Shown here in pieces: positions 44,556 through 53,126 of a stretch of DNA of 64,000 nt (positions within the stretch are counted from its first letter, which is position 1; each line of letters starts with the position of its first letter). Source of the stretch: an uncultured Lachnospiraceae bacterium (GTDB taxonomy: Bacteria; Bacillota; Clostridia; Lachnospirales; Lachnospiraceae); assembly GCA_902781655.1 (NCBI GenBank), contig CACZJZ010000004.1, forward strand, positions 90,187 to 154,186, given 5' to 3'. The notes under the pieces are model-generated. The model searched no databases, had not been told where the DNA came from, and saw only the letters and a program-made list of their open reading frames with translations. A program made the translations under genes and the position numbers.

Positions 44556-45869
44556 TCAGGATTTCTTCGTCTGACCCGTCCCCTGCCCCATGGTCTTCCG
44601 GAAAACGGCGGGAGTCATTCCTGTCTTCTCTTTAAACGTGCGATCAAAATGACTCCGGCTCTTAAATCGAAGCTCAGAGGAGATGGCGTCGATATCCTTT
44701 CTGGTTGTCAGAAGCTGCACTCTGGCCGCCTCCAGGCGCACCTCCCGCAGGTAGTCCTGAATCCGCCAGCCAGTTTCCTTCGTAAACTTGCGTGACAGGT
44801 AATACTCGGTATAGCCGACATTGCGTGCCAGATCAGCGAGTGCGATGTCCTTGCGGTAGCTCTGCCGGATATACTCCATCGTGAGCTGGATCGGGACGGA
44901 TATGCCCTGCTGCGCTTCCTGCTTTGTCTGATGGACGGCATCGATGAACGCTTCATAGTTGTCCCAGTTCTGGCGCGCCGCTTCTGCAATATCCGTTGCG
45001 CGCTCGATTGCCTCCACACCCCGCTGCTCCAGCTCCAGTGCTTCCTCAAGCGGAAGGCCGCCATCCCGCGCCGCCTGGGTGCAGAGTCCCTGAAAAATCA
45101 GCAGACTATCCTTGATGGAGCGAAGCGAATCTTGCCGGAACAATTCATGAAATCCACCGGTAGGAACACTTCCCGCATCCTGCGCGTCCCGCGTTCCGGT
45201 CCGTACCGCCTGCAGAAGCAGCTCCTGCAAATGCGCATATTCCAGCATTTCCGCCTGACTTCTATCCGGCTTCTGAAGCAGACTGTTCTGCATCCGCTCC
45301 TGCCACGTTTCCGTCTTCACTTCCGCATCTTTCGTATCCGAATGCTCTTCGTCTGCATCTGACAGCCTTTGTCCGACATATACCTCCGTGGCGCCCAGAT
45401 ACTCGTCATATATGGCAAAATGCAGCATGCGGGACACCGCTTCAATAAACATGGTGTTCACAACCGGCGCTTCTGCCAGAATACGCGTGAATTTCATGCG
45501 CTTCGCGACTGACAGCGTAAGCTGCGCCAGCTTCTTCATCAGTGTCTCCTGCGTGAGTCTCATCAGAAACACAGGCCCTACCATGAAGAAAAGCGTGCCG
45601 CCATTTTCCAGATCAGCCCTTTCATAGATCCAGATGAGATCGAGATTGTCCGAGAGAACTGTCGGGCGTGGGGGCTGCTCCTGATCGGACACAACGGTCT
45701 GCAGGATACCGTTCACTTCCAGAACATTTCTCAGATCATCGCTGAACGGATACGTCGAATAAAAGACATTCCTCTCCCGATTGAAGCACCAGGTCCCTGT
45801 CTGACAGGCACTGTACATCTCACCGGCAAACATGCGCAGACGCTTGTCCATATTGCTGGAAGCTTTCAT
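44556..45869 (-). CDS. AraC-family transcriptional regulator
   Basis: 437 residues. The C-terminal 100 residues are the AraC double helix-turn-helix: YIRQSYRKDIALADLARNVG, SRKFTKETGWRIQDYL, and the second helix region AISSELRFKSRSHFDRTFKEKTGMTP. The N-terminal 330 residues are a sensor region without a recognisable cupin; a low-complexity Asp/Glu/Lys patch near 170-190 separates two parts. The locus (symporter, GH3, hydrolase) implies a sugar effector. Start at MKASSN with GAGG upstream. The 56 bases just before the start carry a repeat shared with the region before trpA. Confidence 0.9.
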   Translation of the reverse strand: MKASSNMDKRLRMFAGEMYSACQTGTWCFNRERNVFYSTYPFSDDLRNVLEVNGILQTVVSDQEQPPRPTVLSDNLDLIWIYERADLENGGTLFFMVGPVFLMRLTQETLMKKLAQLTLSVAKRMKFTRILAEAPVVNTMFIEAVSRMLHFAIYDEYLGATEVYVGQRLSDADEEHSDTKDAEVKTETWQERMQNSLLQKPDRSQAEMLEYAHLQELLLQAVRTGTRDAQDAGSVPTGGFHELFRQDSLRSIKDSLLIFQGLCTQAARDGGLPLEEALELEQRGVEAIERATDIAEAARQNWDNYEAFIDAVHQTKQEAQQGISVPIQLTMEYIRQSYRKDIALADLARNVGYTEYYLSRKFTKETGWRIQDYLREVRLEAARVQLLTTRKDIDAISSELRFKSRSHFDRTFKEKTGMTPAVFRKTMGQGTGQTKKS

Positions 45870-45925
45870 ACCTATACCTCACTGGGGCAAAATCCACGAA
45901 TGCGGTTTTGCCGAACGCGGCACGC
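45870..45925 (-). repeat. Intergenic element, copy A (immediately upstream of the AraC gene)
   Basis: About 56 bases abutting the start codon. By hand alignment about 39 positions match copy B before trpA (53907-53963), at the same distance from the ATG, with one single-base gap. Shared blocks on the minus strand: GCGTGCC, TTCGG, AAAA, CCGCA, ATTTTG, GAGGT. The copies differ in the centre but keep a small CGG/CCG hairpin. Confidence 0.5.
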
Positions 45926-45983
45926 AGTGTGTCAGCATGACAGCATCTTTTCACCGCAGCGCACGGGTCAGACCAGACTCTCT

Positions 45984-46214
45984 TTATTCTTCGATATAGT
46001 CAGCCAGTGTCGCATAATCGGAGACGCTCTCGCACATGATCGTTCCCTGATGCAGGTATTCCTCGTCATTGCCTGCCGACGCAAAAACAAACTGCGAAAT
46101 CGTGGATTTCAGATTCAGATGATCCCCTTCATTGCTCTCAAAATACACATCGTGCTGACACTTCTTTACTGTGTCGATAAAATCCTTCAGCGATACATTT
46201 TTTTTCAATCTCAT
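45984..46214 (-). CDS. Small protein, possibly HPr-like
   Basis: 76 residues starting MRLKKNVSLKDFIDTVKKC, RBS AAGGAG. The pattern VYFESNEGDHLNLKSTISQF recalls the beta-strand and helix of HPr-fold proteins (usual vdaKS-ilg), but the phosphorylated His15 motif is missing, so a phosphocarrier role looks unlikely. It lies 10 bases after the GPH symporter gene in the same unit, and 114 bases before the AraC gene. Small HPr-like proteins beside sugar transporters occur in Lachnospiraceae, role unknown. The fold guess rests on a weak resemblance only. Confidence 0.6.
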   Translation of the reverse strand: MRLKKNVSLKDFIDTVKKCQHDVYFESNEGDHLNLKSTISQFVFASAGNDEEYLHQGTIMCESVSDYATLADYIEE

Positions 46215-46224
46215 AAAGGGCTCC

Positions 46225-47655
46225 TTACTTTGTGCTGTCTGTTCCTGCCGCGGCTGCTTCCGTTTTCTGTTCGGCTGCTGCCAGACGTCTCGCTTCATTC
46301 GCCTTCTGGATTTCCGGCATCTTCCTGCCTAACGCATAAAAATTGAAAATGAAGAAAACGAGTATGTACATCACTGCCGGAACCATTGTCGACATCATAC
46401 GGATCAGCGTAATGGTTGAAGCCGGTTGAACCGCCAGCGTTCCATCATAGCCGCCCGCTCCCAGAAGAATGCCGAGAATGCCGGCTCCGATTCCGGCGCC
46501 AACCTTGGTCGCGAAACCGTTCACAGAACTCAGGGAACCCTCCAGACGCCGCATGCCCTTGTACTCATTATATTCCGAGCATTCCAGAATCAGAAGCCCT
46601 GACAGCATGGACATAGGCACCACGCCGCCTCCTGTCAGGATCGCGCTGACCGACAGCAGGAGAATGTTTTTGTTCGCAAAATAATACAAAACATAACCGG
46701 CAATCGTGACCAGCAGGCCTCCCTTGATGACATTGACCACTGTCGTTTTTTTCAGAATCTGCGGCAGAATGAACATCAGCGGAACCACGACCACCTGACT
46801 GGCTGCCGTCACGCTCATCAGCCCGACATTTCCGACGATATACTTAAAGTAATACACGCCGGTTCCCATGTTCGTGATGATATTCATGACGAAAGAACCG
46901 AACGCGATGATGTAAATGTATGGGTTGCTTTTTAAAACAAGAAGTACATCCCGGAATCTGACCTTCTCGCCGTGCGCCTCAACATCTACGTCATATTTTT
47001 CCTTGTGGACAAAGAAACGAAGCATTCCAACGACAACCATCGGAATAAGGAAAATCAGAACCAGCTGTACCCAGCCATGCTGCGAGGTCGCCAGCTTTCC
47101 CATCAATGTCGGAAAGACGATATTGAAAATCAGAACCATCACGATCGGGACCACACCGCCATACGTGGAGACATCCACATAATCCTTCTTCCGGTTGAAC
47201 GCGCGAACCATATATACATTGCTGTTCGCATTCAGGAATGTGTAGAATACCGAGTTTGCAAACGCATACATGATGAATATCCAGACCAGTTTCATCAGCG
47301 TACTGAACCGCGCCGGCACCATGAACAGAAGAAGTGTGCTCAGCCACATACCGGCCACGCACCATTCATACGGACGTCCCTTGCCCCAGCGGGTGTGCGT
47401 CCGGTCGACGAAGTACCCCGCAAAAAGATCCGTCAGGCCGTCGAGAAATTTGCTCAGCAGCAGCGTGCCCACTGCAGCCGGCGGAATACCCATGGTGTCG
47501 GTACAGAAAATTGTCAGGTATCCCATAATCATCGAGGCGATACCAGTCGAACCGCCTCGCGCCGACCACGAAAAAAGCTTCCAGAACCCCATGCCCTTTT
47601 CTTTTTCCTTCGATACGGACTTTGCCTCCGACTCTATTTTCCCTTTTCTTCCCAT
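46225..47655 (-). CDS. GPH-family (glycoside-pentoside-hexuronide) cation symporter
   Basis: 476 residues, twelve expected membrane segments. The MelB-type hallmarks are clear: a DGLTDLFAGYFVDRTHTRWGK-like loop (residues about 69-89), GKGRPYEWC, and the Asp residues of helix 2 that in MelB bind Na+. C-terminal hydrophilic tail rich in Ala, Glu and Lys. It imports a glycoside with Na+ or H+. It begins the unit symporter-small protein-AraC gene and is preceded by a terminator at 47773. RBS GGGAGGGGAAGG. Substrate is likely that of the GH3 enzyme downstream, but cannot be named. Confidence 0.9.
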   Translation of the reverse strand: MGRKGKIESEAKSVSKEKEKGMGFWKLFSWSARGGSTGIASMIMGYLTIFCTDTMGIPPAAVGTLLLSKFLDGLTDLFAGYFVDRTHTRWGKGRPYEWCVAGMWLSTLLLFMVPARFSTLMKLVWIFIMYAFANSVFYTFLNANSNVYMVRAFNRKKDYVDVSTYGGVVPIVMVLIFNIVFPTLMGKLATSQHGWVQLVLIFLIPMVVVGMLRFFVHKEKYDVDVEAHGEKVRFRDVLLVLKSNPYIYIIAFGSFVMNIITNMGTGVYYFKYIVGNVGLMSVTAASQVVVVPLMFILPQILKKTTVVNVIKGGLLVTIAGYVLYYFANKNILLLSVSAILTGGGVVPMSMLSGLLILECSEYNEYKGMRRLEGSLSSVNGFATKVGAGIGAGILGILLGAGGYDGTLAVQPASTITLIRMMSTMVPAVMYILVFFIFNFYALGRKMPEIQKANEARRLAAAEQKTEAAAAGTDSTK

Positions 47656-47772
47656 ATCTGCCTTCCCCTCCCGTTTTTCACGAGTTCAATTGCCTTTAGT
47701 ATACGTTCGCGATCCATCCGGACCTATTCTCCGTTTTGCTTTTTTATGACTCAATTCGTGAAAAAGAAAAAA

Positions 47773-47795
47773 CGCACCGGTTGAACTCCGATGCG
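47773..47795 (-). terminator. Terminator after the PfkB-family kinase gene
   Basis: Minus strand CGCATCGG (47795-47788) pairs with CCGGTGCG (47780-47773), one G-T pair, then TTTTTTCTTTTT. Confidence 0.88.
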
Positions 47796-47870
47796 CCTGC
47801 GGCCTTATATATTTCCTAAAAATCTGTGTATGAACTTGTTCACTGAAACATCGTCCTGATGTTGGTAAGG

Positions 47871-48821
47871 TCAGTCCTCGTAGATCTTTGGCCTCTCCGC
47901 GATGCCGAATTCCTCCGGCCGGAAGCGGGGACAGACATTTTCCTTCGTGGCGATCACCGACCCGGCAAGTCTTGTCCCGATCTCGCAGGCCTCCCGCAGT
48001 GTCTTCCCATAAGTCAGCCCGATGGCGACGCCGGCGAAGAACGAATCCCCCGCCCCGGTGGTATCCTGCACCATGACATGCAGCGCGGGGACATAGCCGC
48101 TCAGCCCATTTTTCTCCGTATTCTCCGCGTATACCGCGCCATCTCCGCCCAGGGTGATCACCATGCGCGGGATGCGCGTCTGGCAGAGCTTCTCCTCCAG
48201 AATCTGCTGCATCTCCTCGTGGCTCTTTCCGGAATAGTCGTCGGAGAAGAGCAGGCTTGCCTCCTCCTGGTTGCAGACGACGCAGCCCGTGCGGGACAGC
48301 AGATCCCGGCGCTCCATGGCGATCGACATATTGGAGACCGCGGCGTAAACCTGCTTGTGATACTTCTCCGCCAGGTCAAACACCTTCTTCAAAATATAGG
48401 AGCGCATGTCGATTTCCACAACCACGCTGTCACACTGCGAGATAATCTCATCTCCGTGCTCATCCAGAACGTCGGCGATGCCCGAGAGATCCGGCCGTTT
48501 GGAGATGGAGGCCACGACATCATTCTCATTGTTGAAGATCGCAAGCCAGGTCCCGAGTCCATCCCGCCGCCGGACAATGTAGTCCACATTCACCTGATGT
48601 CGGCGAAGCTTGGCAACCACATCTGCGCCGATCCCGGTGTCGTCCACCACGCTGACAAAGGTCGGGCGCAGCTCCACATTGCCAATGTCCTCCGCGATAT
48701 TCCGCGCCACACCGCCATGCAGCTCCACCACACGCCCCGCATTGCGCCCCTCAGGTATGAACTGCGCGATCGGATATCCCTTGATATCCACGAAAACTGC
48801 TCCAAAAACCGCGATTCCCAT
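47871..48821 (-). CDS. PfkB-family carbohydrate/nucleoside kinase
   Basis: Ribokinase-fold kinase, 316 residues. The N-terminal substrate-binding part has ELHGGVARNIAEDIG, and the C-terminal PfkB motif is QDTTGAGDSFFAGVAIGL with the catalytic Asp in GAGD; GGDGAVYAEN is the ATP-side strand. The GGVARN form is commonly seen in pseudouridine/nucleoside-type kinases rather than fructokinases, but the substrate is not established. Single gene between the iron locus and the carbohydrate locus, own terminator. RBS AAAGG. Confidence 0.88.
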   Translation of the reverse strand: MGIAVFGAVFVDIKGYPIAQFIPEGRNAGRVVELHGGVARNIAEDIGNVELRPTFVSVVDDTGIGADVVAKLRRHQVNVDYIVRRRDGLGTWLAIFNNENDVVASISKRPDLSGIADVLDEHGDEIISQCDSVVVEIDMRSYILKKVFDLAEKYHKQVYAAVSNMSIAMERRDLLSRTGCVVCNQEEASLLFSDDYSGKSHEEMQQILEEKLCQTRIPRMVITLGGDGAVYAENTEKNGLSGYVPALHVMVQDTTGAGDSFFAGVAIGLTYGKTLREACEIGTRLAGSVIATKENVCPRFRPEEFGIAERPKIYED

Positions 48822-48918
48822 GTGCCTTTTCCTCTATTTTACTGATCTCCGCATTCTGATTTCCATACTCCGTTCCGCGTCTTCCGCGGCACCAATGTCA
48901 TGTTCCGTCCATTGCCCA

Positions 48919-49302
48919 TCACTCCCGACGGACTGCTGGTGAGACAGACAGAACCGTATACCCGGCCTCGCGTACCGCCCGCTTCAGGCTTTGCGCATCG
49001 GGCTCTTCTTCGGTCCGGACTCTTGCGATGCTATCGCTGATACTCACCTTCGCCCAGGTTCCCGGGACGCCGTTCAGCGCATTCTCCACCTTTCTTGCGC
49101 AGTTGTCGCAGGTCATGCCTCCGATTGTCAGACGCGTCTCCCAGGGGTACTGCCCGCGCCTTCGACGAGGGGCACCGGTTTTCCGGACAGCCGCCTCATG
49201 ACTGCCGCAGCAGCCTCCTCCCTGCCGGAACCTCCTTGCCGTAGCAGCTGCCGCTGCGGCGATTCCTGCCGCCACACATATCGTCAATAGGATTGCTGCC
49301 AT
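48919..49302 (-). CDS. Cys-rich membrane anchor fused to a heavy-metal-associated domain
   Basis: 127 residues. Residues 1-22 form a membrane helix (MAAILLTICVAAGIAAAAA), then RRFRQGGGCCGSH, which looks like the small FeoB-associated Cys-rich protein of Firmicutes. From about 55 there is an HMA domain with the metal motif MTCDNC (63-68) and AREAGY-like end (VREAGYTV). HMA domains usually carry Cu(I) or Zn(II). It lies 42 bases after the FeoAB fusion gene in one unit. The combination of FeoB-associated tail and HMA domain is uncommon in my experience; it may chaperone metal at the transporter or guard against copper. Confidence 0.75.
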   Translation of the reverse strand: MAAILLTICVAAGIAAAAAATARRFRQGGGCCGSHEAAVRKTGAPRRRRGQYPWETRLTIGGMTCDNCARKVENALNGVPGTWAKVSISDSIARVRTEEEPDAQSLKRAVREAGYTVLSVSPAVRRE

Positions 49303-49344
49303 GCTTCCTTGTTCCCTTCTTCACGCTGCTGTGATCCGCCGCGA

Positions 49345-51693
49345 TTACCGCAGGCCGGCGAGATATCCGATGCCATGCGCCGCGAAAGCCGCCAGATACG
49401 CCACGCAGCACTGGAAGAGGACGACGGCCGCCGCCCACTTTCCGCCCATCTCACGTCGGATTGCCGCGATGGCCGCGACGCAGGGTGTATAGAGCAGAGA
49501 GAAGACCAGCATACTGACCGCGGACAGTGTCGTCATCGTGCTTGCGATACTGCCTCCATATAGAACCTCCAGCGTTGAGACCACGCTCTCCTTCGCCATG
49601 AAGCCGCTGATCAGCGCCGTCACAATGCGCCAGTCGTCCAGTCCGACCGGGCGGAAGACCGGCGCGATCGCACCTGCGATCAGGGCCATCAGACTCCCTG
49701 AGGAATCCGTCACATAATTCAGGGACGGGCCAAAACTCTGCAGGAACCACACGACAATGGTTGCAATCAATATGACCGAGAACGCCTTCTGCAGAAAGTC
49801 CTTCGATTTCTCCCAGAGAAGCTGGAGCACATTCTTTGCTCCCGGGAGCCGGTAATTCGGCAGCTCCATGACGAACGGAACCGCCTCGCCCCTGAACAGT
49901 GTGTCCTTGAAGAGCAGAGCCGTCACAATGCCCAGCAGAATTCCAAGGAAATACAGACCGGTCATGATAAGACCGCCCTTCCCCGGGAAAAACGCCGCCA
50001 CAAAGAAGGTGTATATCGGGAGCTTGGCCGAGCAGCTCATGAACGGCGTCAGCAAAATCGTCATGCGGCGGTCCCGCCTCGACGGCAGCGTTCTGGTAGA
50101 CATCACTGCCGGCACCGTGCATCCGAACCCGATCAGCATCGGCACAATGCTGCGTCCGGACAGACCAATCCGACGCAGGAGCTTGTCCATGAAGAACGCG
50201 ACGCGCGCGATGTATCCGGAATCTTCCATCAGGGACAGGAAGAAGAACAGCACTACCACGATTGGAAGGAAGGACAGTACCGATCCAACGCCCTCGAATA
50301 TGCCATTGATGACCAGGCTGTGCAGTCCCGCATTCACGCCCGCCGCCGTCAGGCCCCTATCTGCCGCCGCGGAGAGGGCGCCGATACCCAAAGCCAGCAG
50401 ATTCTGCAGCGCCGCGCCGATCACGTTGAAGGTCAGATAGAATACCAGCAGCATAATCCCGACAAAGCACGGAATCGCCGTATATTTTCCCGTGAGCACC
50501 CGGTCGATCTTCTCGGAGCGGATCCGCCCGACACTCTCCTGCGGCTTGACCACCGTCGCCTCGCAGACGCGCTCGATGAAATCAAACTTCATGTCAGCGA
50601 TAGCCGCGCAGCGATCCATGCCGCCCTCTTTTTCCATCTGCACGATCACATGCTCGAGCATCTCTTTTTCATTGATGTCGAGATCGAGCTGCGCCATGAT
50701 GAGCGGGTCTCCCTCGATCGCCTTGTCCGCCGCAAACCGGATCGGCAGTCCTGCCCGCTCCGCATGGTCCTCGATGATCGCCTCGACCGCGTGGTGCGCC
50801 CGGTGGATCGCGCCGCCGTGGTCGTCTCTGGAACAGAAGTCCTGCTTTCTCGGAAGCTCCTGATATTGCGCGACATGCAGCGCATGCCGCACAAGCTCAT
50901 CCACGCCCTCATTCTTCGCCGCGGAAATCGGCACCACCGGAACCCCGAGCATGGACTCCATCCCATTGATGTCGATGGAACCGTGATTCTCCTCCACCTC
51001 ATCCATCATATTGAGCGCTACCACCATGGGCACATCCATCATCAGCAGCTGAATGGTCAGATACAGATTGCGCTCAATATTGGTGGCGTCCACAATATTG
51101 ATGATTGCTTTCGGCTTGTTTTCAAGAACAAAATTTCTGGAGACGATTTCCTCGCTGGAATAGGGCGACATGGAATAAATGCCGGGAAGATCCGTGACAA
51201 GCGTATTCGGATGCCCCTTGATCGGCCCGTCCTTTCTGTCCACTGTGACGCCCGGAAAATTCCCGACGTGCTGATTCGCGCCGGTCAGCTGATTGAACAG
51301 CGTCGTCTTGCCGCAGTTCTGATTGCCCACCAGCGCGAAGGTGAGAACCGTCCCATCCGGAAGCGGCTTTCCGTCTCCCTTGTGATGATAGAGATAACCG
51401 TCCTCGCCGAGTCCCGGATGGTCCGACGGCTGGATCTCCTGCACTCTGACATGCTTGTTGGTGCGCTCCGGGATCTGTCTCACCCCGATCTTGCCGGCAT
51501 CGTCCAGCCGCAGCGTCAGCTCATAGCCGTGAATCTGCAGCTCCATCGGATCTCCCATCGGCGCAAACTTCACGACTGTCGTCTCCGCGCCCGGAATCAC
51601 ACCCATGTCCAGAAAATGCTGACGGAGCGCTCCTTCTCCTCCAACCTCCGTGATCACGGCACTCTGTCCAACCTTCAAATCCTTTAATGTCAT
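49345..51693 (-). CDS. feoB: Ferrous iron transporter, FeoA-FeoB fusion
   Basis: 782 residues. Residues 1-75 are a FeoA SH3-like domain (MTLKDLKVGQSAVITEVGG; GYELTLRLDDA). A linker follows, then the FeoB GTPase: G1 GNQNCGKTT (123-131), G2/switch HVGNFPGVTVDRK, G3 DLPGIYSM, G4 NMMDEV. The transport domain has Gate motifs FGCTVPAVMSTRTL and SCSAKLPIYTFF and TPCVAAIAAIRRE at the end. It takes up Fe(II) in anaerobic habitats. FeoA is normally a separate gene; fusions occur in some Clostridia. RBS AAGGA. The promoter overlaps GTTAG/CTAAC repeats (51739-51764), a likely iron-dependent repressor site. It is followed by the HMA-domain gene. Confidence 0.95.
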   Translation of the reverse strand: MTLKDLKVGQSAVITEVGGEGALRQHFLDMGVIPGAETTVVKFAPMGDPMELQIHGYELTLRLDDAGKIGVRQIPERTNKHVRVQEIQPSDHPGLGEDGYLYHHKGDGKPLPDGTVLTFALVGNQNCGKTTLFNQLTGANQHVGNFPGVTVDRKDGPIKGHPNTLVTDLPGIYSMSPYSSEEIVSRNFVLENKPKAIINIVDATNIERNLYLTIQLLMMDVPMVVALNMMDEVEENHGSIDINGMESMLGVPVVPISAAKNEGVDELVRHALHVAQYQELPRKQDFCSRDDHGGAIHRAHHAVEAIIEDHAERAGLPIRFAADKAIEGDPLIMAQLDLDINEKEMLEHVIVQMEKEGGMDRCAAIADMKFDFIERVCEATVVKPQESVGRIRSEKIDRVLTGKYTAIPCFVGIMLLVFYLTFNVIGAALQNLLALGIGALSAAADRGLTAAGVNAGLHSLVINGIFEGVGSVLSFLPIVVVLFFFLSLMEDSGYIARVAFFMDKLLRRIGLSGRSIVPMLIGFGCTVPAVMSTRTLPSRRDRRMTILLTPFMSCSAKLPIYTFFVAAFFPGKGGLIMTGLYFLGILLGIVTALLFKDTLFRGEAVPFVMELPNYRLPGAKNVLQLLWEKSKDFLQKAFSVILIATIVVWFLQSFGPSLNYVTDSSGSLMALIAGAIAPVFRPVGLDDWRIVTALISGFMAKESVVSTLEVLYGGSIASTMTTLSAVSMLVFSLLYTPCVAAIAAIRREMGGKWAAAVVLFQCCVAYLAAFAAHGIGYLAGLR

Positions 51694-51738
51694 TGCATAT
51701 CCTTCCGCCGTCCCGGCGCTGTCGTTTATTTTTTATCA

Positions 51739-51779
51739 ACTAACTATTGTTAGTATAAGCTAACTTCAAAAAAAGACAA
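51739..51779 (-). promoter_or_regulatory. feoB promoter overlapped by GTTAG/CTAAC inverted repeats
   Basis: Minus strand: TTGTCT (51779-51774), 16-base spacer, TATACT (51757-51752). Three alternating half-sites overlap the -10 and beyond: GTTAG (51764-51760), CTAAC (51753-51749), GTTAG (51744-51740), giving ACTAAC-N4-GTTAGT and GTTAG-N6-CTAAC. The arrangement resembles DtxR/IdeR-family operators; the regulator is not in the window. Confidence 0.55.
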
Positions 51780-51832
51780 GACCGTAAATACAAAATCTGG
51801 CAATTCAATACCATACCGCCTCCGCCTGTCCT

Positions 51833-53014
51833 TCACATCTGCTTCAAGATATACGAAATCACCTTTTTCTGCGAACTCCGCTGCCACGCCTTCTCCCGCT
51901 CCTGCTCCGCCAGCGGACAGATGATCTGAAAGTCCAGCGCTTCCCCCGGCACCCTGCCGCTCCGTTTCGGATCGGCGAAATGTGCCCGCCACTCCTCTTC
52001 CGTGGCGTGCGCAAATTTTGCCGGATTCAGATAAATCTGCTGCCGTTTCGTGGCGGCGATGAACATCCTTGCCGCGAGGGGAGCGAGCAGTGCATAATCC
52101 TTCTCCCCGACATTCTCAAAGATGTCCGGAAGCGGCGCCGGTACGATATGCTCCGGCCCGCGTAGAATCTGAATGCCTCTGGCGTCAAAATTCCAGCCTT
52201 CCTCTGTGAGATCAAGTCGCAGCAGGATCCCCTTCTCTGTATTGAACTGGGCGCGCTGGTAATCGGTGTCAAAGATGAAATTTCCGAGAGAATAAAAGAT
52301 GGCCTTGTCCCCCACCCGCTCATAATTCATCGGCACATGGGGATGATGCGCCACGATGAGATCGGCGCCCATGGAAAGAAACCGGAGATAGCGGTCCCGC
52401 GTGTAGGGAGAGGGAAGAGAAGTAAATTCCTCCCCTCCATGAGAAATCAGAATACACCAGCGGCAGGTCCGGTGAATTTCATCGATCGTCCGCTGTATCC
52501 GCTCCATGTCGTTCCAGAGCAGGCAGCCTGCGTGATCCTCCCCGGCCGGCTTGCAGCCGCGCCGGTACCCTACGCTGAACATTCCGACGCCGCCCGCCTC
52601 CGGCAGAAAGACCGGCCTCGCGGCCTCTTCGATATTCCGGCCGGCTCCAACCGTCCGGACACCGCACTTCTCCGCCGCGGCCAGCGTATCCCGCACGCCC
52701 GCCTCTCCGGCATCCATGATATGGTTATTGCAAAGGTTCCAGATATCAGCGTGCATATGTGAAAGAACCCGGACAGCCGCCGGGTTCATGGTATGCATCA
52801 GCTGCGCCGCGGCTCCGGTGGTCCCCATCGCGGGGTCAGTCCCCGCTCCGGAGATTGCCCCCTCCACGTTGGCAATGACATGGTCCGCGTCATGCAGATA
52901 GGAAAGAATCTCCGGCGCGATCAGATCCGGATCGTTCCACTGCCCGTCCATGTATTTGTCAAATCCGATATCCCCTGTGAAGACCAGGGAAAGCTTTCCC
53001 CCGCGTCCGCTCAT
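51833..53014 (-). CDS. CapA-family (poly-gamma-glutamate-type) metallophosphatase-like protein
   Basis: 393 residues, no signal peptide visible. LVFTGDIGFDKYM, IANVEGAIS, DIWNLCNNHIMDAGEAGVRDTLAA, WCILISHGGEEF and ADLIVAHHPHVPMNYERVG (about residue 235) and YSLGNFIFDT are the CapA/PgsA signatures, a calcineurin-like metallo-fold linked to capsule or poly-gamma-glutamate assembly. No capB/capC genes nearby, so the product is probably not a poly-glutamate capsule enzyme in this setting. Between the trp operon and feoB, starting 112 bases after trpA. Confidence 0.86.
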   Translation of the reverse strand: MSGRGGKLSLVFTGDIGFDKYMDGQWNDPDLIAPEILSYLHDADHVIANVEGAISGAGTDPAMGTTGAAAQLMHTMNPAAVRVLSHMHADIWNLCNNHIMDAGEAGVRDTLAAAEKCGVRTVGAGRNIEEAARPVFLPEAGGVGMFSVGYRRGCKPAGEDHAGCLLWNDMERIQRTIDEIHRTCRWCILISHGGEEFTSLPSPYTRDRYLRFLSMGADLIVAHHPHVPMNYERVGDKAIFYSLGNFIFDTDYQRAQFNTEKGILLRLDLTEEGWNFDARGIQILRGPEHIVPAPLPDIFENVGEKDYALLAPLAARMFIAATKRQQIYLNPAKFAHATEEEWRAHFADPKRSGRVPGEALDFQIICPLAEQEREKAWQRSSQKKVISYILKQM

Positions 53015-53052
53015 GACACTGTGCTCCTCCGCCGATCAGATGCACTGCGGCC

Positions 53053-53072
53053 GCCCGGAATCCGTTCCGGGC
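53053..53072 (-). repeat. Hairpin between trpA and the CapA-like gene
   Basis: GCCCGGAA (53053-53060) pairs with TTCCGGGC (53065-53072), loop TCCG. No T-run follows on the minus strand, so it is not a typical terminator; it may slow polymerase or protect the trp transcript's 3' end. Confidence 0.5.
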
Positions 53073-53126
53073 AGACCGCCTGCGCTCATCGATATTCTGC
53101 CAGTATCCTGCATCCGCAGAGGAAAG

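Noticed and set aside
51833-53014. Capsule (poly-gamma-glutamate) operon.
   Set aside because: Only a CapA-like gene is present; no CapB ligase or CapC is beside it.
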